Source: Sphagnum compactum (taxonomy: Eukaryota; Bryophyta; Sphagnopsida; Sphagnales). Taken from it: a DNA stretch of 64,000 nt. Under the pieces are notes generated by a model. That model did not search any database. It was not told the DNA's origin and saw nothing but the letters and a program-made list of their open reading frames with translations. Location: the NCBI GenBank assembly GCA_965153455.1, contig OZ234493.1, positions 992,001 to 1,056,000 on the forward strand, written 5' to 3'. This document shows positions 35,301 through 44,069 of this stretch, piece by piece. How positions within the stretch are numbered: position 1 is the stretch's first letter; every line of letters begins with the position of its first letter. Made by a program: the position numbers and the translations under genes.

Positions 35301-36307
35301 ATTAGATTATTCTTCATTTTTGGAACATGAAGAACTTGGGTGATGGTTGTGTGTGTCAATTTGCCTCCCACTTGCATTGTGGCTTTGATGCTCCCCTTGC
35401 CAATGGCCTCCAAAACGGTGTCATCGCCCATGAACACCCTCCTTGGGGAAATGCGCTCGTACGTGGTAAACCATTCTTGTTCGAATGTCATGTGTTGCGT
35501 TGCACCCGAATCGACAATCCAATCATACATGGTATGATCATTGGCATTCAATGCCGCAACAAACATTTGTTCGTGATCTTCACAAGCTTGATTAACTTTT
35601 TCTTTTTCATCATTTTTCTTCTTCAAACAATTTCTCACAAAATGTCCGGGTTTCTTACAATAAAAGCAAAGTTTCTCATTTGGCTTGTGAGTTTTGTTCA
35701 CTAATGCGGTAGTCTCGGAATTCTCACATTCTTTTCTTTTGGACACTTCGTGAAGCAACCTTGCTACAACGAATTGAAGGTCTACATCTTTCGTGGACAT
35801 GGACTCCAAGCTTGTGACTAAGTTATCAAAGGATGGAGGAAGGCTCATGAGGAGTACCATGTAAACATCTTCATCCGTAATGTTCACCTCGATGGAACGT
35901 AGTTGGTCCGCAAGGGCTTTCACCGTGTTGATGTGCACAAGCATGTCATCTCCTTCTTGCATTTTGATGGTGAAGAATCTCCTTCGAAGGAACAACTTGT
36001 TGCCAATGGTCTTAGCTTCATGCACACCACAAAGAGCCTCCCACGCACTTCTCACATTGTCACAATATTGAATGTGTGCAAGTTGGGCATCCGTGAGATG
36101 TTCGCAAAGCAATGCAAAAGCCTTGGTCCCTTTTTCGTTGTAATCGGCCCTTGCAACTTCTTCACTTGGCAAGGTGGCACTCCCATCAACAAATTTCCAA
36201 AGCCCATGTTTGGAAAGCATCATGCGCATTTTGAACTTCCAAAGGTGAAAGTTGCCACCATCAAACTTCTCCATGACTTTCAAGGACTCCATTTGAAAAG
36301 AAGACAT
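32393..36307 (-). CDS. Copia gag-pol polyprotein, about 1,304 aa
   Basis: One uninterrupted frame encodes every copia function in order. A UBN2-type Gag comes first, with a CCHC zinc knuckle (CFYCKKPGHFVRNC, about residues 214-227). Next is the aspartic protease active site DSGA (about 266-269), then a GAG-pre-integrase motif with LWHERLGHLN. The integrase core follows, with HTDVCGPM, a SDNGGEF segment and PYSPQQNGVAER. Reverse transcriptase shows WVFKIKQ, QMDVKTAFFNGEL, SLYGLKQSPRAW and the catalytic YVDDL. RNase H ends the protein with DADWGGD and STTEVEYMA. I use the ATG at 36,307 (MSSFQMESLK); the frame stays open upstream for 11 codons without another ATG. The length is normal for copia and I see no missing catalytic residue. 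Confidence 0.95.
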   Translation of the reverse strand: MSSFQMESLKVMEKFDGGNFHLWKFKMRMMLSKHGLWKFVDGSATLPSEEVARADYNEKGTKAFALLCEHLTDAQLAHIQYCDNVRSAWEALCGVHEAKTIGNKLFLRRRFFTIKMQEGDDMLVHINTVKALADQLRSIEVNITDEDVYMVLLMSLPPSFDNLVTSLESMSTKDVDLQFVVARLLHEVSKRKECENSETTALVNKTHKPNEKLCFYCKKPGHFVRNCLKKKNDEKEKVNQACEDHEQMFVAALNANDHTMYDWIVDSGATQHMTFEQEWFTTYERISPRRVFMGDDTVLEAIGKGSIKATMQVGGKLTHTTITQVLHVPKMKNNLISVSKLISEGFKVEFDKDGCKVNDARGVVVAQARRDKNLYLLNVKVRKDMAHIANSLEESAMLWHERLGHLNMASLKELDAMVDGMNLKEVPLHHICEGCVKGKHQRTSFPKDGATRASQLLEIVHTDVCGPMKTTSHGGARYFLTFIDDVSRKTHVYLLKAKGEAFEKFKQYKALVDNEIGHKIKVLRSDNGGEFVSKKFDAFLAECGIQRQTSAPYSPQQNGVAERANRTIMECARSMILARGLELEFWGEAVNTAVYIKNRCPTKALDSKTPQEAWSGRKPDVSHLRVFGCKAFAHVPDEKRTKLESKSMPCVFLGYYEGTKAYRLMCVKTKRIIKSRDVVFIEGSKEIGAVPHLEREENVVVHEEVEGEEPLAFSQDRPLSETRMEGVQSESTPSSSSEEEFVVSNDNPSCEPSQDIARERPQRQRREWPRDWWIATKEVERATVAFLEEPQNIEEALTCENSKEWECAMREEYASLMTNNTWTLVPLPAGRKPVSCKWVFKIKQGANGEVERYKARLVARGFTQTYGVDYNETFAPVAKFASIRCILALAALEDMEIHQMDVKTAFFNGELEEEIYMEQPQGFVHQGGEHLVCKLHKSLYGLKQSPRAWNQKLDAFLKNIEFIKSEADPSVYVAQVGDVKFFIVVYVDDLILVCNDQNKLLQIKEQLSQKFEMKDLGELHFFLGMEAERNRDERLLRINQIKYLKEILKRFRMEECKPIGVPLDPKVKLQRNANGNDESKGFPYQQAVGSLMYAMLCTRPDLAYPISVLSQHMANPNMEHWMAVKRIFRYLQGTLQMKLQFGGTPSKEVLGYCDADWGGDLEDRRSTTGFVFMIGGGAISWSSKRQPTIALSTTEVEYMANTQATKEAIWITKLMMDLGYMEEKKMMVIRCDNQGAISLTKNPTHHARTKHIDVQHHFVRERVENGEVRFEYCTTEHMVADVLTKALSKERHHKLINMFGLETS

Positions 36308-36885
36308 TTTGAACACAAATGCTACAACAAACACTCTCAAACTTGAAAGTTGAAGTTTTCAACAACTAAAAGAACTATCTTCCAAACACTTTCACTTGGA
36401 AAACCTTGATACTTTCAAAAACAAGTTTTTCACACTTGAAAAACTTACAACACCTTGAAGAAATCTCTTCCACACCTCTCACTCACTTGTAAGACTATTC
36501 TCTTTGCAACCTTGCAAACTAAAAGCCTTCCCTCAAAAGGATTCTCCCTTTCAATGTTGTACAAGCAAACACTTTCAAAAAACTTAAACGAAACAAGTTT
36601 CCTAAAAACCTTTACAAGAAACTTGAAAAACTTTTCTTACACCTCAAACTTCAATGTTGGAAACCTCAAAAACTTGAAGAACTCTCTTTCACACTTTTGA
36701 ACTTCAAACTTGAAACTTAACGACTTGAAGAACACTCTTCCAAACTTAAGAACTTACAACACTTTGAAGAAGTCTCTTCCACAAAAGGATTCTCTCATTT
36801 TTCCTATGCAATACAAGCTCAAACCTTTCACTACTTCTTGTTCTAACACAATGTCCTTTCTCTTGCTTGGTGTGGGCCCATAACC
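36308..36885 (-). other. Untranslated leader between the copia 5' LTR and gag
   Basis: About 580 bp without a gene. On the plus strand it is full of imperfect copies of 'cacacttgaaaaactt' and 'cttgaagaa(c/a)tctcttcc', so on the element strand the RNA leader is purine-rich and repetitive. Packaging or priming signals would be expected here but none can be named. Confidence 0.5.
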
Positions 36886-37376
36886 TATTGGAAACAACTT
36901 GAAAACAAGCAAGAAATGCAACACTCAAGGTTCATGAAATGGAACAATTGTATTAACTAACAAGAAGATTACAAAGGTTGTATGCTTCAAATGCTACAAT
37001 CATAAAACTATGGCTTGCAACAACTAACAAAGCTTGAAGGTTCTATGTGCACTCAACAACCATGAAAGGAAAGAATGAAAGACAACTCAAAACCACTCCA
37101 TTATATAATATCTTCTAACCTTAAAGTAGCCACCACTTAACCCTAACCTAGCCGCCACCAAACCCTAACCCTAGCCGCCGCCTAACCCTAGCCGCCACCA
37201 AACCCTAAACCTAGCCGCCGCCTAACCCTAACCCTAGCCGCCGCCAAACCCTAAGTAGTCTCCACTTCTAAACCATAACCTAACAACTACAAGGATGTGT
37301 ATACTATTCATCCTTTTGATGAATGTTTAACACATTCATCAACATTGGGAATTAGAAACGAATAGTATTTCTAACA
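36886..37376 (-). repeat. 5' LTR of the copia element (promoter LTR)
   Basis: This 491-bp copy drives transcription on the minus strand. A TATA-like 'attatataat' lies at 37,109-37,100. Directly upstream in the direction of transcription is the telomere-box-like block (37,256-37,118) with repeated CCCTAA/CCCTAAA cores separated by 'gccgcc'. It has one 17-bp unit more than the other LTR. Confidence 0.9.
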
Positions 37377-37381
37377 GGGCT
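37377..37381 (+). repeat. Target-site duplication of the copia element (right), GGGCT
   Basis: Exact copy of 31,906-31,910, directly after the last LTR base. Confidence 0.85.
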
Positions 37382-38110
37382 TCCATGCTGTGCACCTGCC
37401 CACTAAGGATTCGACAGTAGTGTCAGGATACCTGTCCCCCATGAGATCAACTGGCCTCTCACAATCTAGACAGCAATTGTGCATCACTGATCCAATTTGG
37501 TGACAATTTGGAACTCTGAACAAAGCTACTTATTCATTTCACCATTAGGATTGGAGTGTTTCTCAATCTGACCCACACACAGGAGCACGCCCCCACAACA
37601 TAAGAAATGAAGCATTCTGTGAAGTGTAATGTTTTTCACCTGGACATTGGCCCTGCCACAGGAGCATGGTTTGATTCGAGTGAAACTTCTTTTTGCTGAC
37701 TTTCTTGTCAATGTAGTGGCCCACTTGACCAGCAGAAATGGGAGCTCTACATCCATGTGTGTACCCACTCCACCCCAGACAAGCATATCAACAAAATCCT
37801 GTCATGATTTACCTCTCATTTCATACACTGCCCTCCATCCTTGCCTTGAAGCCATCGCCTGATGATGCCACAAGTGCTGCCCAGAAGAGAAGAAAGGAAC
37901 AACAAGACTCCAACCTTGAGATTCTGTAAGAAAATCTGCCGAGAATAAATGTCCGTGTTGCACTTCTAGTAGGATAAAAGACTGCACAGATGCTTCAGTT
38001 ATCTTAGGAGAGATAGGTAATTCTTTTCATGGGGAAATTGTTGGGTCAATTTGCTGATTCTTCAACATGAGTTCTTCAGTCCACTTATGGTTCATAACTC
38101 CTCCCTATGC
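37382..38110. other. Flank of the copia insertion, no confident gene
   Basis: 37,383-37,436 resembles 31,494-31,545 ('ccatg...gcac...ctaaggattc..ca..agtg.caggat'), which suggests an older duplication in the host DNA. A frame ending at 37,925 before a donor (ATTCT|GTAAGA) has a Lys/Arg/Gln-rich segment, AQKRRKEQQDSNLEIL, that could be an exon, but it does not join in phase to the frame at 38,117. Confidence 0.3.
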
Positions 38111-38116
38111 AAATAG

Positions 38117-38215
38117 GTGCAAGGAGCTGCAGAGCTTGAAGGTCTGCTGCACAAAATTTTGTTGGCTCTCAAGGCCTCAAAAGACAAGAAGGAAATGGGA
38201 CATCACCTGCCATAA
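38117..38215 (+). other. Candidate terminal exon (32 codons plus stop)
   Basis: After an acceptor 'tatgcaaatag' the frame encodes an amphipathic, Lys/Leu-rich tail (ELEGLLHKILLALKASKDKK) ending in TAA at 38,213-38,215. It would be convergent with the reductase gene on the other strand. The family is unknown and the phase does not match the candidate exon ending at 37,925, so confidence is low. Confidence 0.2.
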
Positions 38216-38911
38216 CTAACCACCATCACTCTTGTGTCAAGCACTCTCTATTTATCTCTTCTCCTCTCTCCTGGAATCTCTCTTGCATGTGCAATCTTTC
38301 AACCCCTGTGAACACTCTTCTATCTCTTCCCCTCACCCAAACATGCTGCTGGATTCTTGAGCTGTCTCCAAAATTTGCACACCATCAATCCTCAGTTTCC
38401 GGAAAAAGAATTTGTGACCCACAGCTCTGTTCTTCCACCTTGTCCCATAAGCTCAAATTCACAACCAAGCTCATCTGGGCGAAGCAATTGATGCAGACTC
38501 AAGCACATACCACATCACTACAATACATTCACAAGACATCCATTCTGTCTCTCTCTGAAGACCATTGTATCATCCTGAAATCAGCATCCTAATTAAAGAC
38601 AGAAGAAATTTATCATTATATCCATCACTCATGCTAGTTACTTTAGACTCTTCCAGTATGGGGCACACAATTTTCACTAGGAGAAAATTCTACATGTATC
38701 TGAATGTTGGGTCATTGACACAAACTACAGGTGATTCCTGACCTTTATTATCAGTTGCATTTTCTGACAAAGGGTCTTCTAAGCCTTTAAAATGGCTGAT
38801 ATATTTCTTTTTAAAGGGATTATACAATTTGGTCAAGCTCTTTGTTACAAAACAGAAAGTTCTGCACCAAATCTGCAGTAGGCAGCGCTGACAAATAAAC
38901 CACTTCCATGA
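38216..38911 (-). other. 3' flank of the reductase gene
   Basis: This interval contains the probable 3'-UTR of the minus-strand reductase. A minus-strand AATAAA (plus-strand tttatt at 38,744-38,749) about 165 bases after the stop codon is a candidate polyadenylation signal. No other gene is apparent. Confidence 0.4.
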
Positions 38912-41048
38912 TCAAGGCAACCAGCCACTCTCCTTCAAACTGGTTACTGTTTCACGAAGGACATCTTCTATGGGTTGGAAGTGTAGTCCAAGATCCTCTA
39001 ATTTGTGAGATGATAGAGTGAATGATGGAACCCTGGGTGCAGTCTCATCAGCATCCCTGTAAACCAACCAGTTCACCCATCAATCATCAACCCGAAAAGG
39101 AAAATAAAGAAAACTTATGCCAAAATAAAGTGATGTGGGTAGTTTGACCTACATCCATATCTAGCTTTTGGCAATATTTGGGTACTCAGGATGCTCAAGG
39201 TGCTATATATGCAAGGGAGAAAAGTACAACTTACTTGGCACAAATCGGATATGTAGGATACAACTTGGTTAAAATTGTGACAATGTCAGCAAAGTGAAGC
39301 ACAGGGCCCGAACATATGTAGCGACCATTTGAATGTGCAGACTCATATGCCAATATGTGTGCCATTGCCACATCCTTCACCCCCACAAACCCCCTTGCAG
39401 AATTTGGATATGTTTTGGTTGTCCCTGCGAATACAGTTCACAATGTAAAACAATTTGAGCAATTTCAAAATCAATTCAACAGAATTCTAAGACCAATTGT
39501 ACTTCAACAGATAAGTCAACTTCTAATACTTCCAACTGCAAAGTTATGTTCAAGATGCTTGCCATTGAGGTAGCCTAGTATGAATTCAGAGGTAAAGTTT
39601 TTGGAGCCTTGCAAAGCAGGACCAATAGTAAAGGATGGGTTGATGACCACCATCTCTAACCCTTTCTCCTCCACAAAATTCCATGCTTCCTTTTCTGCAA
39701 GTGTCTTTGACAATTGGTACCAATCCTACAACAAGCACATTATTAAAAAGAATTAATCCTTTGGAATTGCATCAAAGTGGAAGCCTATCCCCAACCATAT
39801 TGCAAGAGAAAGAAAACAGTAAGTCTCAGAAGTAGAAAGTTATCCAGGAGCATAGAGCATGATCTAGGTCCAAAAGATCAAAGGAAACCTTGTTTTTCCG
39901 GCAAAACTCTGGATCACTCCACCAGCTCTCATCAACAAAACTAGTGGATGTGAGATTAGGACTAGTGTAAACAGCTCCTGTGGATGATGTCAAGATCACC
40001 TTCTTAGTGCGTGCTTTTGCACATGACGCTAGCACATTCAGAGTTCCATCTACCGCGGGATCAATCAATTGTGCCTGCCATGTACACAATTCTTAAATAG
40101 GTAAATCACAATTCCATTTACCCATCTCCATTTCCTTCCTTGCATACCTCCTGATTCAACTTGGAAGCTAAATTGTTGTTATGTAGCTAAATATTTGGTA
40201 GGAAAAGCAAAATGTTTGGTATGAACCAGTGTTTTTTTTAAGATTTTTTATTTGTTGCCAAAGAAGCAATCATCCTGGGGAAGATGTAGCCAAATCTGGC
40301 TATTGACTAGATATGAAATACAAACCTTTAATCATCCTTCTACATCATTGGCTTCACACTCAAAACCAAATTTGTTTTTTTGGGCGATTTTAACTATTTT
40401 TTCCCCACACTTTTGGCTATTGAAAACCTTCAAAATCACTTATTTTCAATTTTTCCAAATTTTTATTTCGTTTTTTGGCGAAATTTCGCCAGCAAAAAAA
40501 AGGCGGGTATGAATTATGATCATGGACAAAAGAAACATTGCACAGATCTTTCAAAAGCGCCAACAAATTGGTTGAGTTGGGGTTGCAGTGGAAGAACAAA
40601 CCTGAGGATCTGTGACATATACAACAATTGGAGATGCAGTGTGGAATACACCATCACAACCCTGCACAACCTCATCAAAGCATCCAAGCTCCAATAGCTC
40701 AGCAGAAACAAGCTTCAGGCGGTCACTGGCACCTGGTAATTGCAGCAGATGCTTTGATTTCTCTGTCATGTCCAATCGTTCCCCCAACAACAACCCATTT
40801 TCTCACTACCCAATGATCTTCTAATTTCAAACAAAGGAAATCTGTGAAAACTAACGTTGGAAATCCTCGACAATTAATGATATGGGGTTTGAAGGTTCAT
40901 CATGAAAGGATTAAGAGAAAGCAGCTAGATAGTCACCTAGGTTACGAACGGTGCCTCGAACTGTATAGCCACGGTCAAGAAGGAACTTCACAAGCCAAGA
41001 TGCAATGAAGCCCGAAGCTCCAGTCACACACACCGTCTTGCCTGCCAT
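38912..41048 (-). CDS. NAD(P)-dependent short-chain reductase, cinnamoyl-CoA reductase/DFR-like, six exons, about 318 aa
   Basis: Exons on the minus strand: 41,048-40,937; 40,762-40,602; 40,074-39,889; 39,725-39,563; 39,424-39,235; 39,056-38,912. They join in phase to 957 nt. The protein is an extended SDR (SDR108E: cinnamoyl-CoA reductase, dihydroflavonol reductase, tetraketide pyrone reductase and relatives), cytosolic enzymes that reduce carbonyls in phenylpropanoid, flavonoid or sporopollenin pathways. The Rossmann motif is [14 protein letters not shown] near the N-terminus. [17 protein letters not shown] (catalytic Ser) and [14 protein letters not shown] (YxxxK) follow, then INPSFTIGP and [17 protein letters not shown]. 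The CCR signature KNWYCYGK is not present, so true CCR activity is doubtful and the substrate is unknown. Length and exon pattern fit the family. Intron 4 appears to use a GC donor. An in-frame ATG at 41,108 would add 20 residues but lies too close to the predicted transcription start. Confidence 0.9.
40075..40601 (-). repeat. Intron 2 of the reductase, containing a repeat copy
   Basis: This is the longest intron (527 bp; the others are about 140-180 bp). Starting at 40,227 it carries, in inverted orientation, the repeat terminus CAGTGTTTTTTTTAAG followed by a 'gccaaagaagcaatcatcc' and 'gtagccaaatctggcta' block, also found at 41,333-41,406 and 20,420-20,526. The inserted repeat explains the extra length. 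40,455-40,510 is rich in 'ggcgaaatttcgcc' palindrome. Confidence 0.6.
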
Positions 41049-41143
41049 TTTGTTATTCGTTGTTGCATCGCAGCACAGCAGCTCCCAAGCCCACGTCCAA
41101 AGGAGCATCTCCACCCACCTCCAAAGCAGCGTTTTTATTGCTG

Positions 41144-41159
41144 GATATATATATATATA
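41144..41159 (-). promoter_or_regulatory. TATA box of the reductase gene
   Basis: On the minus strand ctatatatatatatc is a strong TATA run. It lies about 100 bases upstream of the preferred ATG (41,048), predicting transcription from near 41,115-41,125 and a leader of roughly 70 nt. This spacing argues against using the ATG at 41,108. Confidence 0.65.
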
Positions 41160-41332
41160 GCCAAAAAGCTATATTGAAAATAAAAAGTGCTAAATCAAGT
41201 GCCTTTATAGATTTTCAATAGCCATAACTTCATCAAAACTTAAGAAAATCGCCATATTTCTACACATGGTTTAAGTAGGTAGAGAGAAAGCTTTTTAAAG
41301 GATTTTTTAAAAATCGTATTTAGCTTGTAGCC

Positions 41333-41406
41333 AAATTTGGCTAAATCTTCCTCTGGATCATCACCACTTTGGCTAATCAAAAAAATGACCCTAAAAAAGA
41401 ACACTG
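41333..41406 (+). repeat. Repeat terminus ending in GAACACTG, upstream of the reductase promoter
   Basis: The block 'gtagccaaatttggctaaa', 'gatcatcaccact', 'aaaaaagaacactg' is an inverted match of the intron 2 repeat at 40,227-40,305. The two termini face outward 1.18 kb apart and flank the promoter and exons 1-2. Their flanking 8-mers (gtatgaac and ctccgaag) do not match, so they are probably separate insertions of one family. Confidence 0.55.
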
Positions 41407-41409
41407 CTC

Positions 41410-42555
41410 CGAAGGTGCTGGGTCACTTTCACTTTGAACTAGTGTCGCCTGTGCTGTTTGGCCCAAGTGTGAATGGTTACCCAATTAATTTTTTATTCCA
41501 AAATCCTTTTTTGATTTATGTAATTTAATGAATTTTCATTGAAAAAGAAATTAAAAATATAATATCTCTTGCACCTTAAGTCTAAAGAGTTCCAAAGTCA
41601 CCACCATTAAATCCTACTCACTAAGGCCTTTCTAACAATATAAAGAGTGTGCCCAAATTCCTCTTTAATTTTCAGTCTTGCTTTTAAGTGAATTTACAGT
41701 GGAAATTTTGTTCAATATTCAATAACTTTTTGATCGTCAGTCAAAACATTATGAAACCAACTCAGTGCACTCCTTCCTACTCGTCAAGGATTTTCCAATG
41801 GTACCAAGAGCACAGCCAGAGGCACCATGGTTTGAGAGATCTCAAGCAAAAAACAAACAAACTACCCTTTTTTCATAGATAGATTTGAAGGACCTTACAA
41901 AAGTTGTCAATCCCAAAACCAAAGAAAAAAAAAAAGAAAGAAGAGATATCTTTCACTTTTGTAAGGTCCCTCCATTGGAAAAATTATTTACGTAAGGTAA
42001 AGTAACAATTCATGGGGCTCTTCCTGGAATTGGGGGCCAATTTGGGGGTTATGGCCTTAAAGCTATTGCTATTTTTGTAGCATATCCTGAGGGGATGTTA
42101 TCAAGAGAAATTTGAAATATTATGTTTTGGCTTGAATTTTTTTTCATGGGTAGCTAACTTGATCATGGTGAGGGCCCCATTATGAGGCATGCACTAATCC
42201 ATGTCAAAAAAAAATTGGCCTATGAAGCTTCAAATCCAACCTTTTAAGGCAACACTTGTCAGAAATGATACAAGCTTAATTTAGCTTTATTATCTCATCA
42301 TCGGTTGCTTGATTTTGGCTGAAATTTTAGTCAAAGAACTACGAGCATGTAAAACTTTCAATCTAATGATTGGATTTATAATCTTATAAATGGATGTGTA
42401 TGTTCCAACAATTTTTTTTGATAAAATGGTTGTGAAAAAAGCTTAGGCCCTTAGGGGTTAAGTTGGAGGACAGGGGTTACATGAGTTGAGTCTTCCCCAA
42501 TTTGCCAAGATTTGACACTATAGCTCAAAGTGGGGGTCAGTTATTGGGCTCTCTT
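41410..42555. other. Intergenic DNA, no gene seen
   Basis: No coding region. A perfect 14-bp inverted repeat (ggaccttacaaaag at 41,890-41,903 and its complement at 41,956-41,969) could form a hairpin with a 52-nt loop; its role is unknown. Confidence 0.5.
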
Positions 42556-42559
42556 TCTT

Positions 42560-42720
42560 ATGGTGTTTCTGGTTCCAGTTCTCCTAAAGTCAGTTCTCAC
42601 ATGAGTGTGAACCTTAAAGCCAATTCTCAGCTCAGTTTTCACACAAAATGAGAACAGTCGGTTCTCAATGTGAGAACCGAGCTGAGAACTGGGTGACCCT
42701 GTGAAAACCGCCCAACACTA
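42560..42720 (+). mobile_element. Orphan hAT-type transposon end
   Basis: A cluster of 'ggttctcac' / 'gtgagaacc' motifs in both orientations leads to 'gtgaaaaccgcccaacacta', whose complement TAGTGTTGGGCGGTTTTCAC is a typical plant hAT terminus and resembles the right end of the element at 13,478-18,348. No convincing left end or target duplication was found; a weakly similar 'ggtgctgggtcactttcac' at about 41,414 is a possible partner. Confidence 0.5.
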
Positions 42721-42724
42721 GTTT

Positions 42725-43895
42725 TGGGCTCCTTGCCTCTGACCTTTGGGCTTTGTTTCTTTCTTTGCTTGCAAGTAAGTTTGTCTTCTTCATTTGTGCC
42801 AACAAAACAAAACATTTAAAAATTGGGGGTACTGCAACAGTGCACATGGAAATTAGTTCTAGGATTAGTATACCTTATTGATTCTGTAGTGCACTTTACA
42901 CAAAGGCACTTGAAACTTTTGCAGACCTACTGCCGTTCTATTTTTTTATAAAATTTAGGCTAAAATAAGATTATGTAATATGCCCCACCTTGATGTAGCC
43001 AGGTGTGGACCAATTCAGAAGAAATGAGAATCTCAAAACAATGCTCACACGAGTCAGAATGACAGCAACAAAATTAATCCTCAACTTTAGGTACTATTTA
43101 TTATTAACACCACCAGCTTACAATTAAGTTCATAGGAATTACTAATAATTTATTTATGTGTAAGGTTAAGCACAAGGGTCATTACATTACCAAAATAAGG
43201 GCCCACATGAGTTGGCAGCCGAGTGCTGCCCAATTTCTGTAATGTCCTTGCCTGCATTTACCGAGTGTAGAGAGGACCTCAATTGTTTTTTGAAACTTTT
43301 TATGTCCTTGCCTGCGTTTACAGAGTGCAAAGTGAGACCTCAATTTATTTATTTTAATCTTTTTTCCTCATGATATCACATATCAAGAAAAAAACATAAA
43401 TATTATAGAGAACAAAGACACAATGCTAAGGTTTAAGAAAATGGACTGCTAGCAGGAGTGGAACTTTCCATTTTCAAAAGGCCCAATTGGGTTTCACACT
43501 CTGCAAGTATTTTCTAGATACATAGAGAAATCGGAGGGTCTTTGGGAATGGAGTTATTGACCTCTCTCCAAATTCAAGCATATCTGAGGCTCTGGACACT
43601 GCCTAAGGTGACTCTCTGTTCCTGAACCCTCATTTTCTTAGTGGCCACAATACATGTTAGATTTGGACTCAGAGATCCTGACATAGTCTAAGCATGGGAT
43701 ATTTATAATATTTAAAAGTATTAAAATTAATTTTGGGGTTTTTACTTGTGTTGTTTCCATTTTTATTTTATTACGTTCCAATGGTGATTGTAACAAAATT
43801 TGAAATCTTTGATCTAAAGACCCTAAAACCTTAACCTATAGCTTAGACTTGAACCTACTTAAATCTTAGAACTTGCAATCTTTGATTTATTCATT
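42725..43895. other. Intergenic DNA with a short tandem duplication
   Basis: No gene. A unit of about 60 bp beginning 'gtccttgcctgc(a/g)tttac' occurs twice in tandem near 43,243-43,302 and 43,303-43,360. The rest shows nothing recognisable. Confidence 0.45.
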
Positions 43896-43899
43896 TATT

Positions 43900-44068
43900 T
43901 TCGAAATTTCAGACCTAACAAGCTATTGGCAACCCCCAAGGCAAGCTTGGTGACAAAGGGTTGATCAGACTTTTCACCTGCACACCTGTGGGTTTGAACC
44001 CATAACGTTTTTTAGGTCCCAGGGCCCCAGATAGGGCTATACCACTGAGCCATCACCCCTGGGGACCA
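43900..44068 (-). mobile_element. tRNA-derived SINE
   Basis: On the minus strand the sequence has an RNA polymerase III A box TGGCTCAGTGGT (44,052-44,041) and a B box GGTTCAAACCC (44,000-43,990), spaced as in tRNA-derived SINEs. The head does not fold into a normal tRNA: the region between the boxes is long and ends '...acgttatgggttcaaaccc'. A body of about 80 bp follows. The downstream border is uncertain, as no clear tail was identified. Confidence 0.65.
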
Positions 44069-44069
44069 A

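Larger units (their letters stand above)
31911..37376 (-). mobile_element. Ty1/copia LTR retrotransposon, apparently complete
   Basis: Two direct repeats of 474 and 491 bp flank a 4.5-kb interior with one uninterrupted gag-pol frame of about 1,304 codons, in the copia domain order with integrase before reverse transcriptase. The LTRs differ by three substitutions, all C/T, and one 17-bp length difference, and the target duplication is perfect. The insertion is therefore recent and perhaps still competent. In element orientation the LTR begins TGTTAGAAATA and ends CCAATA. A purine-rich ATAGAGTGGGAG lies just before the 3' LTR. The bases after the 5' LTR (GGTTATGGGCCCACACC) do not match the usual initiator-Met tRNA primer site, so I leave the primer unassigned. 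Confidence 0.95.

Noticed and set aside
35903-36346. Plus-strand open frames opposite the copia gag-pol
   Set aside because: They are shadows of the intact gag-pol on the minus strand and have no family resemblance.
41048-41108. N-terminal extension of the reductase from the ATG at 41,108
   Set aside because: It starts about ten bases after the predicted transcription start, and the family begins at the Rossmann fold, matching the ATG at 41,048.
40227-41406. One hAT-like transposon carrying the first two reductase exons
   Set aside because: The inverted ends match but the flanking 8-mers do not, and the gene continues in phase outside the supposed element.
43980-44068. Genuine tRNA gene
   Set aside because: A and B boxes are present, but the sequence between them is too long and does not form normal D and anticodon arms; a SINE explains it better.
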